Below, piece after piece: positions 35,639 through 48,049 of a stretch of 64,000 bases of DNA. Below the pieces are notes generated by a model. The model saw only the letters and a program-made list of their open reading frames with translations, was not told the origin of the DNA and did not search any database. Made by a program: the position numbers and the translations under genes. The stretch spans positions 986,001-1,050,000 of the forward strand of contig JARHVA010000158.1 of the NCBI GenBank assembly GCA_037957365.1, in the 5' to 3' direction. Source of the stretch: Torreya grandis. Lineage: Eukaryota; Streptophyta; Pinopsida; Cupressales; Taxaceae. The number at the start of each line of letters is the position of its first letter. Position 1 is the first letter of the stretch.

Positions 35639-38600
35639 TGTTGACTAATTTGACCCCTTGGTCAAATTAGTTAACCACACATGTAAGTTAAAACTTCCAT
35701 AGGGACCCATAGGTTGATAAATGTCCATGATGGTCTTAAAAGAGGTCAAAGAATATGTCTTAACCTTAACCATGCTTATATTGTTTACCTCATGTCATAT
35801 CATGTTAATTTTCTATCATTTTAATGAAAGTGCATGGTTCATATGAAATGAAAAGTATGTGGAAGTGTTATTCAATGTCATATGTGTAAGGTATGCACTA
35901 GTGGTAAGTTCTATAACTAAATTTGGTAAGTATAAATGTTGAAATTAAGAGGATCAATTAGAAAAAGAGGAGTTTCAATGCTTGTATAGAATGTACAACA
36001 TCATTGACACATGTGGTAGCTTAAAGAGTGACCCTTAAACTATTAAAAAATCATATTCATGCTCATATTGCCTTTAAAAGTCCAAAAAATGGAGAAAATT
36101 GGTTCACCTTTTCCATTGCTCTCTTGTGCAACATCAAATAGGTCATCAATTTTTTGCTGGTATAGACAGGTCAAGTAGAGTTAAGGGGAATGCTTTTTGT
36201 GGATGGAATTAATATATTTGTACTCTCATTACATGGAATTAGTTTTCAAATTGGTGAATTGAGCTTCATGAATCATATTCAAGAATGCTACTGCCTCTAA
36301 ACTATCTTCACATTCCCATTACCTATAGGTTTTCTCATCCTTTGCATTGATATGATGTTTCCGAGCATTAAAATAATTATTTTAGGGCATTTATTCATCC
36401 TCAGAAGGTTTTAAAAGTTGGTTTGCATGTTTTTATATTAATATGTAAGATCATCCTCCTTGTGTTGGAAGTGAAAAACATGTTGGTCTGTAGGATGGTG
36501 TTTCTAAGTTGTATAGTTTCATTCCCTATCAGTGGTTTCAAATCAAGTATAATGCACCTAAATTATCTTATTAAATTGTGGAAGGTAATTTATCCATAAA
36601 GATATGTACATTGATAAACTTGGAGGTTGATTGAGATAGGTCTCTCAAGATAGTAAGCAAGAAACATATTAGAACTCCATAATCTACAATCATCTCTAGA
36701 CATGTACGGAATAGGGAAGGTCATTTAACACCCAAGGCAGATGTGATATTCAATATCAAGACTTGAATAAGATTATCAAGTCACTAAAAGTTCATATAAT
36801 AGTTATAAGACCCCCCAAAATAATGTATGTTGGTGCAGAGTTGAGAAAGTTACTCAAAGGGAACATTTACCTTAATTTCTCTGAGTAAGGGATCCTGCAT
36901 CACATTTTCAGAACTATTGGTAAAGTTTCTTGAGGACTGATTGGGTCTAATTGTTTCATGTTAGTATCCTAGACCTAGAAACAATGTATTAACATAAGAA
37001 GGTGAGTGTTAGGTTAAGGATAAGTATGATTGAGTGTAGTTTCATTCAGTTGATTTTTTTACTAAAAACACTCAGTGAAACCTACAATGTTTTGAACCTT
37101 GAAGTAGAATGCACTAGTGCACTATAGTATGGTGAGTGAGAACTTGGTTCTAAAGAATAAGTGAGATCAGATGGTATGAAATGGTATGACCTCACTAAAC
37201 TTATTTTAATATGGTAAGGGTGTGAAACATAAGGTCCAATTTATGAAATAAGCACCTACATGTCTTATAAACTCCTTCGAAAGTGCACCTATAGTTGAAG
37301 TGAAATTTATAGACCTATAATACATTGATAGTTGGGGGAATGATGCATGATTTCAAAGTAGATAATGGTGAATCTATATGAAATATTATTTATGACTTAA
37401 TATCCAATAATAGGAGTTAAGGGTGTGCCTCTAACACTAATAAGATCCTACAATAATCTTTGTAGCACTAGGTTGCTACTTACAATCTGACTACAGACTA
37501 ACTCATGCTTGGATGATTACTTGGTGAGTTATAATAATTATGTGTTGAAGATTAAAAATCATGAATATAATTATCAAAATTACATCACACATTTATGTGA
37601 ATCTCATATGGCAAATAATAGATCAAAATCTTGAGTTTTGAAATTCACACACAATCAATTAAACCCTACCTGCAGTCATGTTTCCTACGAGCTAGTTTTG
37701 AGAAGATAGAAGGTTAAAGAATCTAGAAGAATGATAAAAATTTGATACATTGTGTATATGGTCACCATGATCTAAAAAAATATTCATATTATCCTTAGGT
37801 TAAATGGAATAGGGGATATGCCCTTTATTTTGTCTCAGATAGAGGGCACTCCATGAGCAATAAAGTATGCAAGTTTTAAGAGATTAAGGTTGAAGGGATG
37901 AAATTAAGAACAAAGGAAAATGGTGAGATGTTTTATGTGTTTTTTTTAATATTAAAAAAGTATATAATACACCTAAAATCATTGAAAACTTACATAGGGT
38001 CAAAAACACAATCATACACATACTAGATCTGTTAGGCATAAACTAGGCCTAAAATGCTCATGACCTCTATCTTGTTCCAAATGACTTAATGAACCATAAA
38101 AATAATTTTATGAAATTAAATGGATATTTTTAGATCAACATGAGCCATTTTTTTATACAGGAAATCACAAGAATGGATAATTTAGCCTAAATCTATCTCA
38201 TACCTACCTAGAATGCACTGTAAGAGCTCGAAGGCCACCTTCCTTTGCTCACATATGTACGGATGGATTAAATGAGACTTAAAGGAGTTAGGTATAGTTT
38301 AAGGGGGTATATATATCAAACTTAGTGGCATTTTTTTATAATTTGAACATTAGGATTTTATGAACAATCCTTAACATTATAGACTATCAACAACCCTCCT
38401 AAAACCCTTATGTAGACCTGATTAGAAAGAAATGAATGGAATTGAATATAAAAGTTGTAAAATGAATAGGGAAGTTTTTAAAAATGGTTTTATACTCCTC
38501 CAGGATCCTCCCCAATAAATGTTTCTCTACTAGCTCTTGTACAAATAGAATAAAACCTGAGTTTCTTACAAGTTTTGAGTGGTTTTACAGGTACATTGTA

Positions 38601-39962
38601 GAATTATTAAATGATAATCATTAAAAGGGGTATTTAGAGACTTAATTTAACTTTTAATAATAACATATCAATTCATAAAAGCATGTAAACCTCTCTTCTA
38701 GTCCATTCATTATAGACAGTCTAAGTGAGATAGTGAGAAGACAAGGTGACTATCCAAGATGAAAGTGAGAAGTGTGACACTAAAGATTTGAAGGTATATT
38801 TGATATACTAAAAGACAAATATGTATTAAAAATGTGTCATAACACCTATAAAACATGTTTCCATGAAAAAATTCATGTCACTTAGTCAAGAAGTGTGAAA
38901 ACAAGCTAAGAAAGGCTAATAATGGTTGTTAGGTAGTGAATGACAAATGGTGCAAGAATGACCATCAGTTAGGGAAGTGTATGAGGAATATTACCATTAG
39001 GATTCCATATTATCAAGATAGAGAACATATGTCAAATACCCTTATAGTATTTTCAAGCATTCAAATTAACCTCTCATCACCAAGGTAATTTCAAACAAGA
39101 AGATGAAGAGTTCGATGCCAAATTGAGGGAAGATGTCATACTTGTGTTGGACACTTATCCAAGAAGACTTCTTGACCTATTTTTCACCTCATTTACTTGA
39201 TTTATAACTAGTTTCCATAGATTGACACATGGGATTGGTGACTCTTGAACTTCTCTTCTTCTCCCTCTTCTCCTTTGCTCTATAAATACAAGCCATTTTG
39301 GCAATTATATATAGTACACACCTAGTATGGTGAAGCCCTACTAGTTTGGCACCTTTTTTGTCCTTTGAATAAAGTTATGAAGTTTATCTATTCTCTGCAC
39401 ATTTTTCATAAGTATCTCAAGTGGTTTATTTGAATGTCAAGTGATGAAGATTATTTCTCCTTAATTTCATTCTAGTCTTGTATGCATTGTGTGAGTGGCA
39501 TCTCTTCTATTATGTTTCATAAAGTGTATTATTTGTTAAGGTGTACTTGAAGTGTGAGAGGGACTAGTAGTGTCTAGTATCAGACATTATTTTCACCCAC
39601 CTTTGGTTATGCATAACAATTTACCTCTATGAGAAACACTTATGCTAGAAGGTCATAAAGTTGAGGTCAGTTTTAGTAGGTTTATCTCTTAATGTATATA
39701 CAAGTGTGCTTGTGGACTAATATTTTTGTGTATCACCTCACTAGTATAGATTTACATTATTTTTACTTCTTCCCTTTTCATCCCCAAGTGATTGGCCTAG
39801 TGTAGTGTGTAAGCTTAAGAGATAAATCAAGGGAGTTAGACCTTTAACCTAGAGGTTTAACTCTACTATAGGCAACCCACAAGCCTAGAGGTAATCCCAT
39901 GTTGTCTAAATATGTAAGAGGATTTAACACCCTTTCCTAGGGTGTAATATTTAGCTACAACT
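35639..39962 (+). repeat. 3' LTR (4,324 bp) of the inner element
   Basis: Begins TGTTGACTAATTTGACC and ends TACAACT; aligns throughout with the 5' LTR. Confidence 0.93.
39281..39288 (+). promoter_or_regulatory. TATA box of the 3' giant LTR
   Basis: TATAAATA in GCTCTATAAATACAAGCC, the conserved counterpart of 32,537. Confidence 0.7.
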
Positions 39963-39967
39963 ATTAG

Positions 39968-41512
39968 TTAGGAGTCTCCCAACATTCTTGAATGGGAACA
40001 AGAACCATTAGAAGTAGTCATAGGTTTTATATATTTGTAAATGTTTATGTAAGAGATAGTACGAATGGTGTATTAAAGGATTTATAGGTGATAAAATTAA
40101 TGAAACAATGAAGAGCACCTAAATTTTTGAAATAGAAAGATTATACCCTATTTTCGTGTGTTTCTTGTATTCTGTGATCAAGAAGATTAGCTATGCAAAC
40201 CTTTTGAACGTGTATTTTGTTTTCATTGAGACTAAGTTTGAATTATGAAATGAGAAGAGGATTTTGATGGAATCATATGATGTATTAAGGCTAATTAAAG
40301 AGTATCTCACATTTGGGTATTCAATGGTGTAAACCCTATGTTTCCTATATTATGTGTTCAAGAAGAAGACTGAGTAAGCATAAGTGCAAAGTAAAGAATA
40401 TATGGACGGTTGGTTACATATGTGATTGGTAAATTATTTATTTAATGTTATTAATGTTATTATGTTATTTTAGTTCATTTTTGATATGTATTCCATGAAG
40501 GAATTATACTCAAGCCTGTAGGTTACTATGTTTTTACACACAATCAAACCAAAACCTTGAGTAAATTGACCTAAAAAGACATCAAAAAGGGAATCCAATG
40601 ATTGAGGAAGGAATATGGTGGTTAGGTAGACCTTGAAAAAAATTTATAATATATTTAAAGTCATTTGGATGTTTGAAAAATTAATTTGACCTTTCTCAGG
40701 TTGGTTATAGGCAACCTTAACCCTGAACTAGGGTTTAGAAACAAAAATCAATGTTGTGAGTGATAAAACCAATAAAAATTCATAAAAATTGGTGATTAGT
40801 TGGGAAATGAAATTATCTAATATATTTTCAAGTTTTTAGACTTTTAAGTACCTTTTATGTATAGTTTACAAAGATTGTGTGTGCAATAGGCTAGAGGAGA
40901 CCTAATTAGGTCAACATAGGGTTTGGAAAAGGTGTCTAGGAGTTGAGTTGGAATAAGAAATTTAATGGAGAGGAGTAAATAAATAGAGGGTTCTTGGATA
41001 TTGAATTAGTTCCTTAATAATAATCTATACCTGTCCATACAATTTAGAAAATCCAAAAAAGGCTACTAGAGAGTTAGACTAAGAGAAAGAAGTAATCAAT
41101 GATGTTGTGTGGTTGTGTGGTTTGGTGAGGTCAAAGAGGTATAGAATGATTAGGGAGAGGATCCCATGAAACTTCATTGATTCAATGAAATATGAATCAA
41201 TTTTTGAGCATTTGTGCTTATGAGCCTTTGTAAAAGAAAGAACAAATTGACATAAGAGTAATGAATATTAATGAGTGAGTGTTCATCAAGAGTGAAGTTT
41301 CTTCAAGGAGAGAATGCATAATAAATAAATTGGAATATTGGTATAGATTCAGAGATAAAGGAAAAAAAAATTTAGAATAGAGGATTCTAAGAAGATTCAG
41401 ATTCCAAGACAAAGAACCAAGATAGATCAAAGCTAGGTTATGGTAGAGGTAAAGAGTATGTGATAATGTTTGCATCCAAAATAGATAAGTTTTGCTGTAG
41501 ACCTATGCATCA
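39968..41512 (+). repeat. 3' LTR of the outer element, right fragment
   Basis: Resumes TTAGGAGTCTCCCAAC exactly where the left LTR continues at about 25,351, and runs to GCATCA. ATTAG at 39,963-39,967 is the decayed target duplication of the inner insertion. Confidence 0.93.
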
Positions 41513-42049
41513 ATCATGGTATATTTAAAACATTTAAGATTTTATTTTTTGGCCATAGGAAGCTTCAACCATTTGTCCTTGTAGTGTACTAAGAAGTGGT
41601 TAGCCCTAGTAAGTTACTCTAAACATACATTAGAGATAGAATAGTGTGGCTATGGGAATGATGGAATCCTTTATAGTTAGTCATTTAAGGCCATATTCAC
41701 TATTTATGAATGTGATAAATCTATCTAAGAACTTAAAAAACAAACACACCTTTGACTAGCTACACCCTGTTTCCTCATTGAATTTTTTTCAAAGTCAAAA
41801 ACCCAATCATAATGAGTGCTTTTAGTTCACATGTTTTAAAGTTTAGTACAACATTATATCTTACTATACAATCTATTATTAATTATATATGTGCATTAAT
41901 TAAATCCAAATATCATAAGAAGGTTAAAATCATTAATGTATAATCTCAATCCTTAGCCAATCTACTTTTTTTCCATAATATTCCTAAGAAACAAGCACTG
42001 TTAAAGCCAATCCTTGTAAAGTTTAGCCTGACCTAGAAACAATAATTTT

Positions 42050-43580
42050 CATAAATTTAAAATGTTATAAGGCCTATTCCACATTCTCTTGATGGGATTA
42101 TTATGGCCATTGAGACTAATAATTCTAATAAAAAAGAAGAAGAAGTTAATGATAATTAATTCACTGATTATCTTAATTCCAACCCACATTATATTGATTG
42201 ATTCCTGCACATTTTAAGAGATGAAAAAAATAAATTGGATTCAAATTCCATCTCCACTTTCGATTCTCTCATCACTACTATTGATACCATTCCTATATCA
42301 ACCTTTATAGTTACATATGTGCCAACATCTTTGGATATGTAGTCATTACTTGGTTTACAATAGATTAACATGCCTATTTATACAAGGGTATATTATACAC
42401 CTCATATAATCACCATGAAAGGTCCAAATATGACATTTATTAATGTATCATCTCTTGATAAAACTATTCTAACCGTACATGCTAAAATCATGTAATTAGA
42501 TCAAGATGTCTCCAAAGCTCCTCACTCAATGGAATCTCACACTCTACTTTACAACCCTTTAACACCTAAAATAGACTCTTACACACAATTAATAAGATTT
42601 ATATATCTTAAGATACTAATTTATGAGGGTAAAGGGGATCCTAAGCAACATATTCATTAATTCCATGCAACATGTTTGGACTATGCTTAAAATTACAATT
42701 TACTTACCAATATCTTTATAAGAAGTATCAAATACTATGAAGTTTGATGGTTATATAATCTCACACTTTAATTAGTTAGAGCATTCAACCCATTGGAAGA
42801 TCAATTATTATCAAATTTATCAATTAAAATTGGTGAATAATTATCTTATGCACAAATTACAAAACTCAATCAAGGGTCAAATGAGCAAATCAATGAATAT
42901 GTTCTATGGTTCAAGACTAGGCTAGAAAATATTACAAAATATATGGAAGATAATGAATTATAAGATATATTTACTCAAATATTGTTAGAAAAAATCCATG
43001 AATCAATAATTTTTGACTAATTAATATCTTTCAATGAGTTATGAAATACAATCAAAGAAACGTAAGTTAAGATTTTATAATTAAATAAGCTAAAGTATGC
43101 ATAATTATTTATTCTATATCAAATGTAAAATTTCAAATCAAACCAAAATTACCAATTAAAATTTAATGAAATAAAAAGTGAAGAAATAGTAAAAATAAAT
43201 GTAATATCACAACCAAAAAACAAGATTCAATAAGCAAATCCACCTAAGAGGTAATTTACAAGGCTAACATAACCTCTTCACACATTGTTACAAAATCTTA
43301 CTGTTTTAAATCTTATCTCTCTACCTCCTCCTTTTGAGATTAATTTGACCAAGACTCAAAGTAAGGAATTTTATAGTAATGCACATTGTGATTATCATAG
43401 ATGCATTTTTAATTATACAAATAAATGTTACATGTTAAGGTATAAAATTCAATATATCATTAATGATAATACTTTTGAGATAAGCACATCCAAAAAGGAA
43501 GTTAGACCACAAAAAAATGATAATGTAAATCTTAAAATATTTATCAATCCTTTCTCTAATCATGGTTTAGTATAAAATGT
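42050..43580 (+). pseudogene. Ty3/gypsy gag remnant, plus strand
   Basis: The capsid region starts near 42,600 with IYEGKGDPKQHIH.FHATCLDYA, the KxxYxGKxDPxxHIxxF motif of plant retrotransposon gag. It goes on through a WLYNL region (the usual AxxWFxxLP) and FNPLEDQLLSNLSIKIGE to QGSNEQINEYVLWFKTRLE, the LKQxxxExxxxYxxRF block. A 96-codon open stretch (43,285-43,575) ends the protein with DYHRCIFNYTNKCYMLRYKI and FINPFSNHGLV, equivalent to the YCxxHxxxGHxTxxCxxLRxxIQ and NPxPxH ends of Tat-type gag. Several stops interrupt it. 41,518-42,049 to its left holds no recognised feature. It is a different element from the minus-strand one at 1-11.5 kb. Confidence 0.75.
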
Positions 43581-43799
43581 TGACATTTCATAAGTTTATC
43601 ATGCATACAATGTGCATCCTCTTCTTCAGTCATGGCATCCAATAGATGGAATCATTGGAACATTTATAGGTACATTAACACAATGTCAAGTAATCACATT
43701 CGATGATAGTGAAATTAATGATGATGATTCAGATAGGTATGTAATTTTTATTAGAGCATACCTAAATAAATAATGTATTCATAGTCTCATAAATTATAA

Positions 43800-44130
43800 T
43801 GGCTTAAGTGAGAATGCATGCAAATGACACTCCTCCCTAATTTGGGATACATAGAGAAATATCTACAAGCTACATCGATAATAGTTAAAGAATTTGATGG
43901 TCATATAATGGATACTTTGGGACATATAATATTACCTATTCAAGTGTGTTTAATAATAATGGAAAATCCATTTATAGTCTTACCAAGCATAGGGGCATTC
44001 AATATGTTATTATAAGGCCCATGGATACAAGAGATTCAATAAATACCATCTACAGTTCATAGATGCCTCATGTATATAATTTCCATCAAGTGGTCAATTT
44101 TCAAGGCATCCGATATGCGTGTCCTCCAAA
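43800..44130 (+). pseudogene. Ty3/gypsy aspartic protease remnant, plus strand
   Basis: A 65-codon stretch (43,818-44,015) carries IIVKEFDGHIMDTLGHIILP, IQVCLIIMENPFIV and IGAFNMLL, then a stop and GPWIQEIQ.IPSTVHRCL. This is the C-terminal half of a Tat-type retropepsin (VxAFDGxxRxxxGxIxLP, then YxxLLGRPWIH.AxAVPSTLHQ). The D-T-G-type N-terminal motif is not visible, so it is partly lost. It follows gag directly, as expected; no RT, RNase H or integrase follows, so the rest of pol is deleted or beyond recognition. Confidence 0.75.
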
Positions 44131-46641
44131 AATAGTGGAAAATCCTCCTCCTCCTCCCTTACCACTACTATAGTTAGTTGTGGAGCCTATTCAATATGAC
44201 TATAGAAATGAAATCAAGGGACATACTCTATTTTGGATTCCAAATATAATCAGTGCATCCACTCAAGCACAATAATACATATTCAATTGTGACACCTATG
44301 TAAAATATTTCTATACAACTAGTGCAAGGGAAAAATGTATACCTTCCTAAAAAATAAGATTCATCTTGAAGAGTTAATAAAGGTTCTAATAAATCTAAAT
44401 ATTCTATAGTGCATCCAAAATAAACTCTTAAGATAATTTAGTGTGTTCCACAGTGAATAAAATCAAATATTTAGTAGACTTCACCAATTCCTGCACCTAC
44501 TCTAGTTACACATATGGAAAAAAATTATATAAGCAATTATCATGATAATTATGATACAAAATCATGTTTTTTTAGATTTGAATATATCTACATGTAACAT
44601 TCCTATTCCATGGATAATGAGGCTTCATCCCTTTGATCTAGGCATACAATATGATCTTCTTATTAATGAGATCATAGACTAGTTCCCATCCCAAATGTTA
44701 AAAAAAATATTAAAAAATAAAAAATAATTATATAAAAAAAATCTAATACTACAAAAATACAAAAACTTTCAAAATACTTTCATAAATATAAAATTAGGAC
44801 TTGAGTATGACATAAAATGCTAGTTTACTTATCATTGTGTGTTATTTATCATATACATTGGTAGATAACACATTATATTCTATACACATTCATTTAATAT
44901 TTATTTATTGTGATGATGGACATACATTACATGTGCATTCTTATATGCTAGACTTTCCTTCTACCTAGTGGCCATGCCTATGTTAGGGGCATATTTATTT
45001 TACAAGTTACACTATCACAAATTATATCTATCAATGGAATAAAATGTAATTTTGAGTTATATATATATATATTATGATTGTCTTGATAAACCACTCATAT
45101 TTTACATTATGATACATAGATATTCTATTTTTATAAAAATAAGTCATTGATACATATAGATTGAATAAACTTTTTTTTACTTGTTTTATGCTCCTTTGAT
45201 GCTGTTTACTTTATTACATATCAGGCTTAACATTGCTTGATTATTTTTTGTGAATCTTGTCCCTTGTGTGAAAATTTATTGAGCATATCTATGAGATCAT
45301 ATCTAGAGAGCAAGAAAACCTCCACGTTATCACATTTACAGGTTGCAGGTAGTGTGTCTTCAAGTTATAAAACCTTCAATGCATAAAAATGGAAGTGAAT
45401 GATAGTTTTAAGTTGTATGATGGGTTATTGTATCCATTAAAGTCTTCCTTGTCTACCTTAAAAACTCATATAAGTCATCAGACCAAATAAATCCTTAAAA
45501 TCCCTACTCTAATTTACTTACCATGTATATAATGTGATCTCCTTGCAGATGTAAATAGAGTGTAATTATAATGGATGTGGAAAACCATAAAATTATGTTA
45601 AAACATGCATGGGTTTCATATCATGGATATGTTATATAATATTTACCTCATAATCCTCACTACCTCTTACCTAGAAGACCCATTCCCATCTTTAAGCCCT
45701 TGAGAGACAAGCTCCCATTTAGGCACCTAGAGGCCTAATGAAAATTAAGAAAATGAAGTGTTGGATATTAGAATGGGGTGTAGAAAGCATTGGATAGTCA
45801 ATGGGATTAATAATTATGTATGGATAAGCATGGGATATGGATAAAATAGGTTCAAACAAATATCAACACCTTTAACTCAGCCCTAAAGAGACAAGCTCAA
45901 TCAAGGTTCATATTGTACATACATGATTGTATTATCAAGTTCAAGAAACTCTAATGGAATGATGAAATTAAGAATATATATAGGATTAAAATAAAAAATT
46001 AATAACATGACCAAGGAAACTCAAATTATTTTGAAAAATAAAACCCCAACTCTCATCTCTCTTATTGTCATAGTCAAGAGCCTATAATCTAGAAACCTAA
46101 AGGCTTGACTAAAGATGGAGGGAAAGTTAAGAAATAAGACCTATTTTGATGTTTAAAATGAATAATAAGGAAAAAATTAAAATTTTAAGATTATATAAAA
46201 ATTCAAAATGGGATTTGGAATTCTTACTTCAAAAATAAACCTCATCTCTCATCTCTCACACATACAACAAACTAGGATTGTGTTCTACAGATAGTCATAG
46301 AGATCAAGGTGATCAAGTTAAAAATGGTTATAAAAGGATAAAAATTATATGAGGATGATATACCTATGTTTCCAAATATCAATATGACTTCAAAGTTCTA
46401 TCAAATTAAAGGAACCCACACTTACACATGGTCATGATCATAAACTGCCATAAACCGGTTAGCTATGAGGAAGCAGAGTGAGAAGTGGAAGGTGCCCTTA
46501 ACAAGAGGTTAAAAGATTTTTTGCATAATATTGAGGTCATATGACTCATTTTATATTATTAAAAACATTATCAAGGTGATATAAAAAGAATAATTTCATA
46601 CTCACTATCTTAGGTAGACCCTATTTTAAAACCTACAGGTA
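44131..46641. other. Decayed sequence between the gag-protease remnant and the copia element
   Basis: 44,580-44,690 may hold a last piece of pol-linker sequence. From about 45,690 to 46,260 phrases such as GAGAGACAAGCTC and CTAGA(A/G)(A/G)CCTAA(A/T)GGC recur about every 170-180 bases, suggesting a much-eroded tandem repeat of three to four units. No coding domain is seen. Confidence 0.4.
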
Positions 46642-46646
46642 GAATG

Positions 46647-47798
46647 TGTTAAGCATGGGATATACTAAGAGGGGGGGTGAGTCAGTATATCATATATCTT
46701 ATAAAACTTTTCCTTTATCAAATTCCACTTAATCAAACATTAAATATATGTAATAAAACTGAAACAATAGACACCACACAAGATAGAGAGAGACACTAGA
46801 TATAACGTGGAAACCCAATGTGGGAAAAACCATGGAGAATAGTCTCAAGTATATGAATGAGCACCAACCCAAAAAATATTAAAAATCACCAAATTTTAGG
46901 AGCACCAACCCATTTTTTGAGCACCAACACAACAACTATTCATGAGCACCAACCCACAAGAGCACCAACCCCTTTGCTGAGCACCAACACAATAACAATT
47001 CATGAGCACCAACCCATAGGAGCACCAACCCCTTTGCTAAGCACCAACACAACAACAATTCATGAGCACCAACCCACAGGAGCACCAACCCCTTTGTGTA
47101 TACCACACAAACTATCTCTCAATGTTGTTATCTCAACAAATGATAGTTCATTACAACATTTCTTTTCTCTCTCTCACCTTTGCTCTTCTAAGATAGATAT
47201 AATAAATACAAATCATATTCATCTCTCATAATTGCTCTTCTAAGCTAGATATACAATATCAGATCAACCTCTATCACACACATTACAAGTGGCTTCTCAA
47301 GCCTTTATTTATAGCTTTCCAAATGACCTTTGGCCTTCCCCCTTTGTGACCCTTCAATCCTCATGGAAAATGGTGCCAAACTTGTATGACCCTTCATATC
47401 CTTACCTTTGAAAAGTCATGTGGTGACCCTTCATGAGCAAAAACATCCTTCCCTCTTTTGTCCTTATCTTGGTGACTTTTTGTATTCTTCAAAGTGTCCC
47501 TTCATGAGAAATTGCATCCTTCCTCTTTTGTCTTCACTTGGTAACTCTTGGAATTCTCCAAGATGACTCTTCATGGGAAAATGTGTCCCATCCTTCTTTT
47601 GTCTTTACCCCATGGCTCTTTGACTTCTTCATGGGCCCTTCTTTTGTCTCATATGTAACCAAAAATATATTAATTAATATTAAATAAATATTAACACACA
47701 TTAGCCAAGATATATTTATTACAAACATTATTAAATGCAATGGGGACTTTATCACTAATAATGCTAGACCTTTGACATCAATGACAATATTTCCAACA
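46647..47798 (-). repeat. 3' LTR of the copia element
   Basis: 1,152 bases, plus-strand ends TGTTAAGCATGG and TTTCCAACA. It contains four 60-base tandem units and a looser set of about 70-base repeats (47,346-47,650, GACCCTTCATGAG..TCCTTCCCTCTTTTGTC). Confidence 0.95.
46859..47098. repeat. Four 60-bp tandem repeats in the copia 3' LTR
   Basis: Units begin GAGCACCAAC at 46,859, 46,919, 46,979 and 47,039 with exact 60-base spacing; each contains three GAGCACCAAC-type submotifs and ends CCAACCCCTTTGCT. The first unit is diverged. Confidence 0.95.
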
Positions 47799-47810
47799 AT
47801 CTCCCCCTTT
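47799..47810 (-). promoter_or_regulatory. Polypurine tract of the copia element
   Basis: The minus strand reads AAAGGGGGAGAT directly before the LTR's TG. Similar tracts occur at about 47,890 (CTCCCCCTTA on plus) and 47,950 (TCTCCCCCTTTG), a multiple-PPT pattern known from SIRE elements. Confidence 0.85.
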
Positions 47811-48049
47811 GTCATTGATGGCAACCTCAATCCTAAAACTACCACATCCTATCACCTGCACATACGATCATCTGAAAACATATAGTAACTCCCCCTTACT
47901 GTAGCAACATATACCTATTCCTTGTACCTATATCTATACCTATACCTGTACCTGTTATTCTCCCCCTTTGACATCAATGGCAAAGGACCTACTTGGAGCT
48001 AACACTTAGCTCCCCCTCAACTGATGCTACACATCAATGGTAGGAAGTA

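Larger units (their letters stand above)
28893..39962 (+). mobile_element. Inner non-autonomous LTR element with 4.3-kb LTRs (LARD-like)
   Basis: Two direct repeats of 4,327 bases (28,893-33,219) and 4,324 bases (35,639-39,962) start TGTTGA and end CAACA (right copy CAACT), so the termini form a 5-bp inverted repeat. They enclose only 2,419 bases. The insertion site is known from the uninterrupted LTR: GGTAG there is GGTAA on the left flank and ATTAG on the right, a decayed 5-bp duplication. No pol motif occurs. Very long LTRs and a short non-coding or gag-like interior fit the LARD class. The primer site resembles the tRNA-Arg type used by Ogre-like Tat elements. My eye count over the first 170 bases of the LTR pair gives about one difference in seven, indicating an old insertion. 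Confidence 0.93.
25037..41512 (+). mobile_element. Outer non-autonomous LTR element (1.86-kb LTRs), interrupted by an 11-kb element
   Basis: LTRs begin TGATGCA(A/G)GGGC and end GCATCA (right copy), giving matched inverted ends. The left LTR is 25,037-26,899; the right LTR is split into 28,587-28,892 and 39,968-41,512. Flanking five bases are CTCAT (25,032-25,036) and ATCAT (41,513-41,517), a target duplication with one change. An initiator-Met primer site follows the left LTR by two bases. The interior is only about 1.7 kb and shows no pol domain. Without the inner insertion the element is about 5.4 kb. Orientation is plus, from PBS position. Confidence 0.9.

Noticed and set aside
42189..42371. 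Minus-strand open frame of 60 codons
   Set aside because: It is opposite the plus-strand gag remnant and has no recognisable content.
47534..47845. 103-codon minus-strand open frame, with a similar one at 52,943-53,167
   Set aside because: Both fall in the copia LTRs and just over the PPT; the content reflects LTR repeats and transcription-control sequence, and no family is recognisable.
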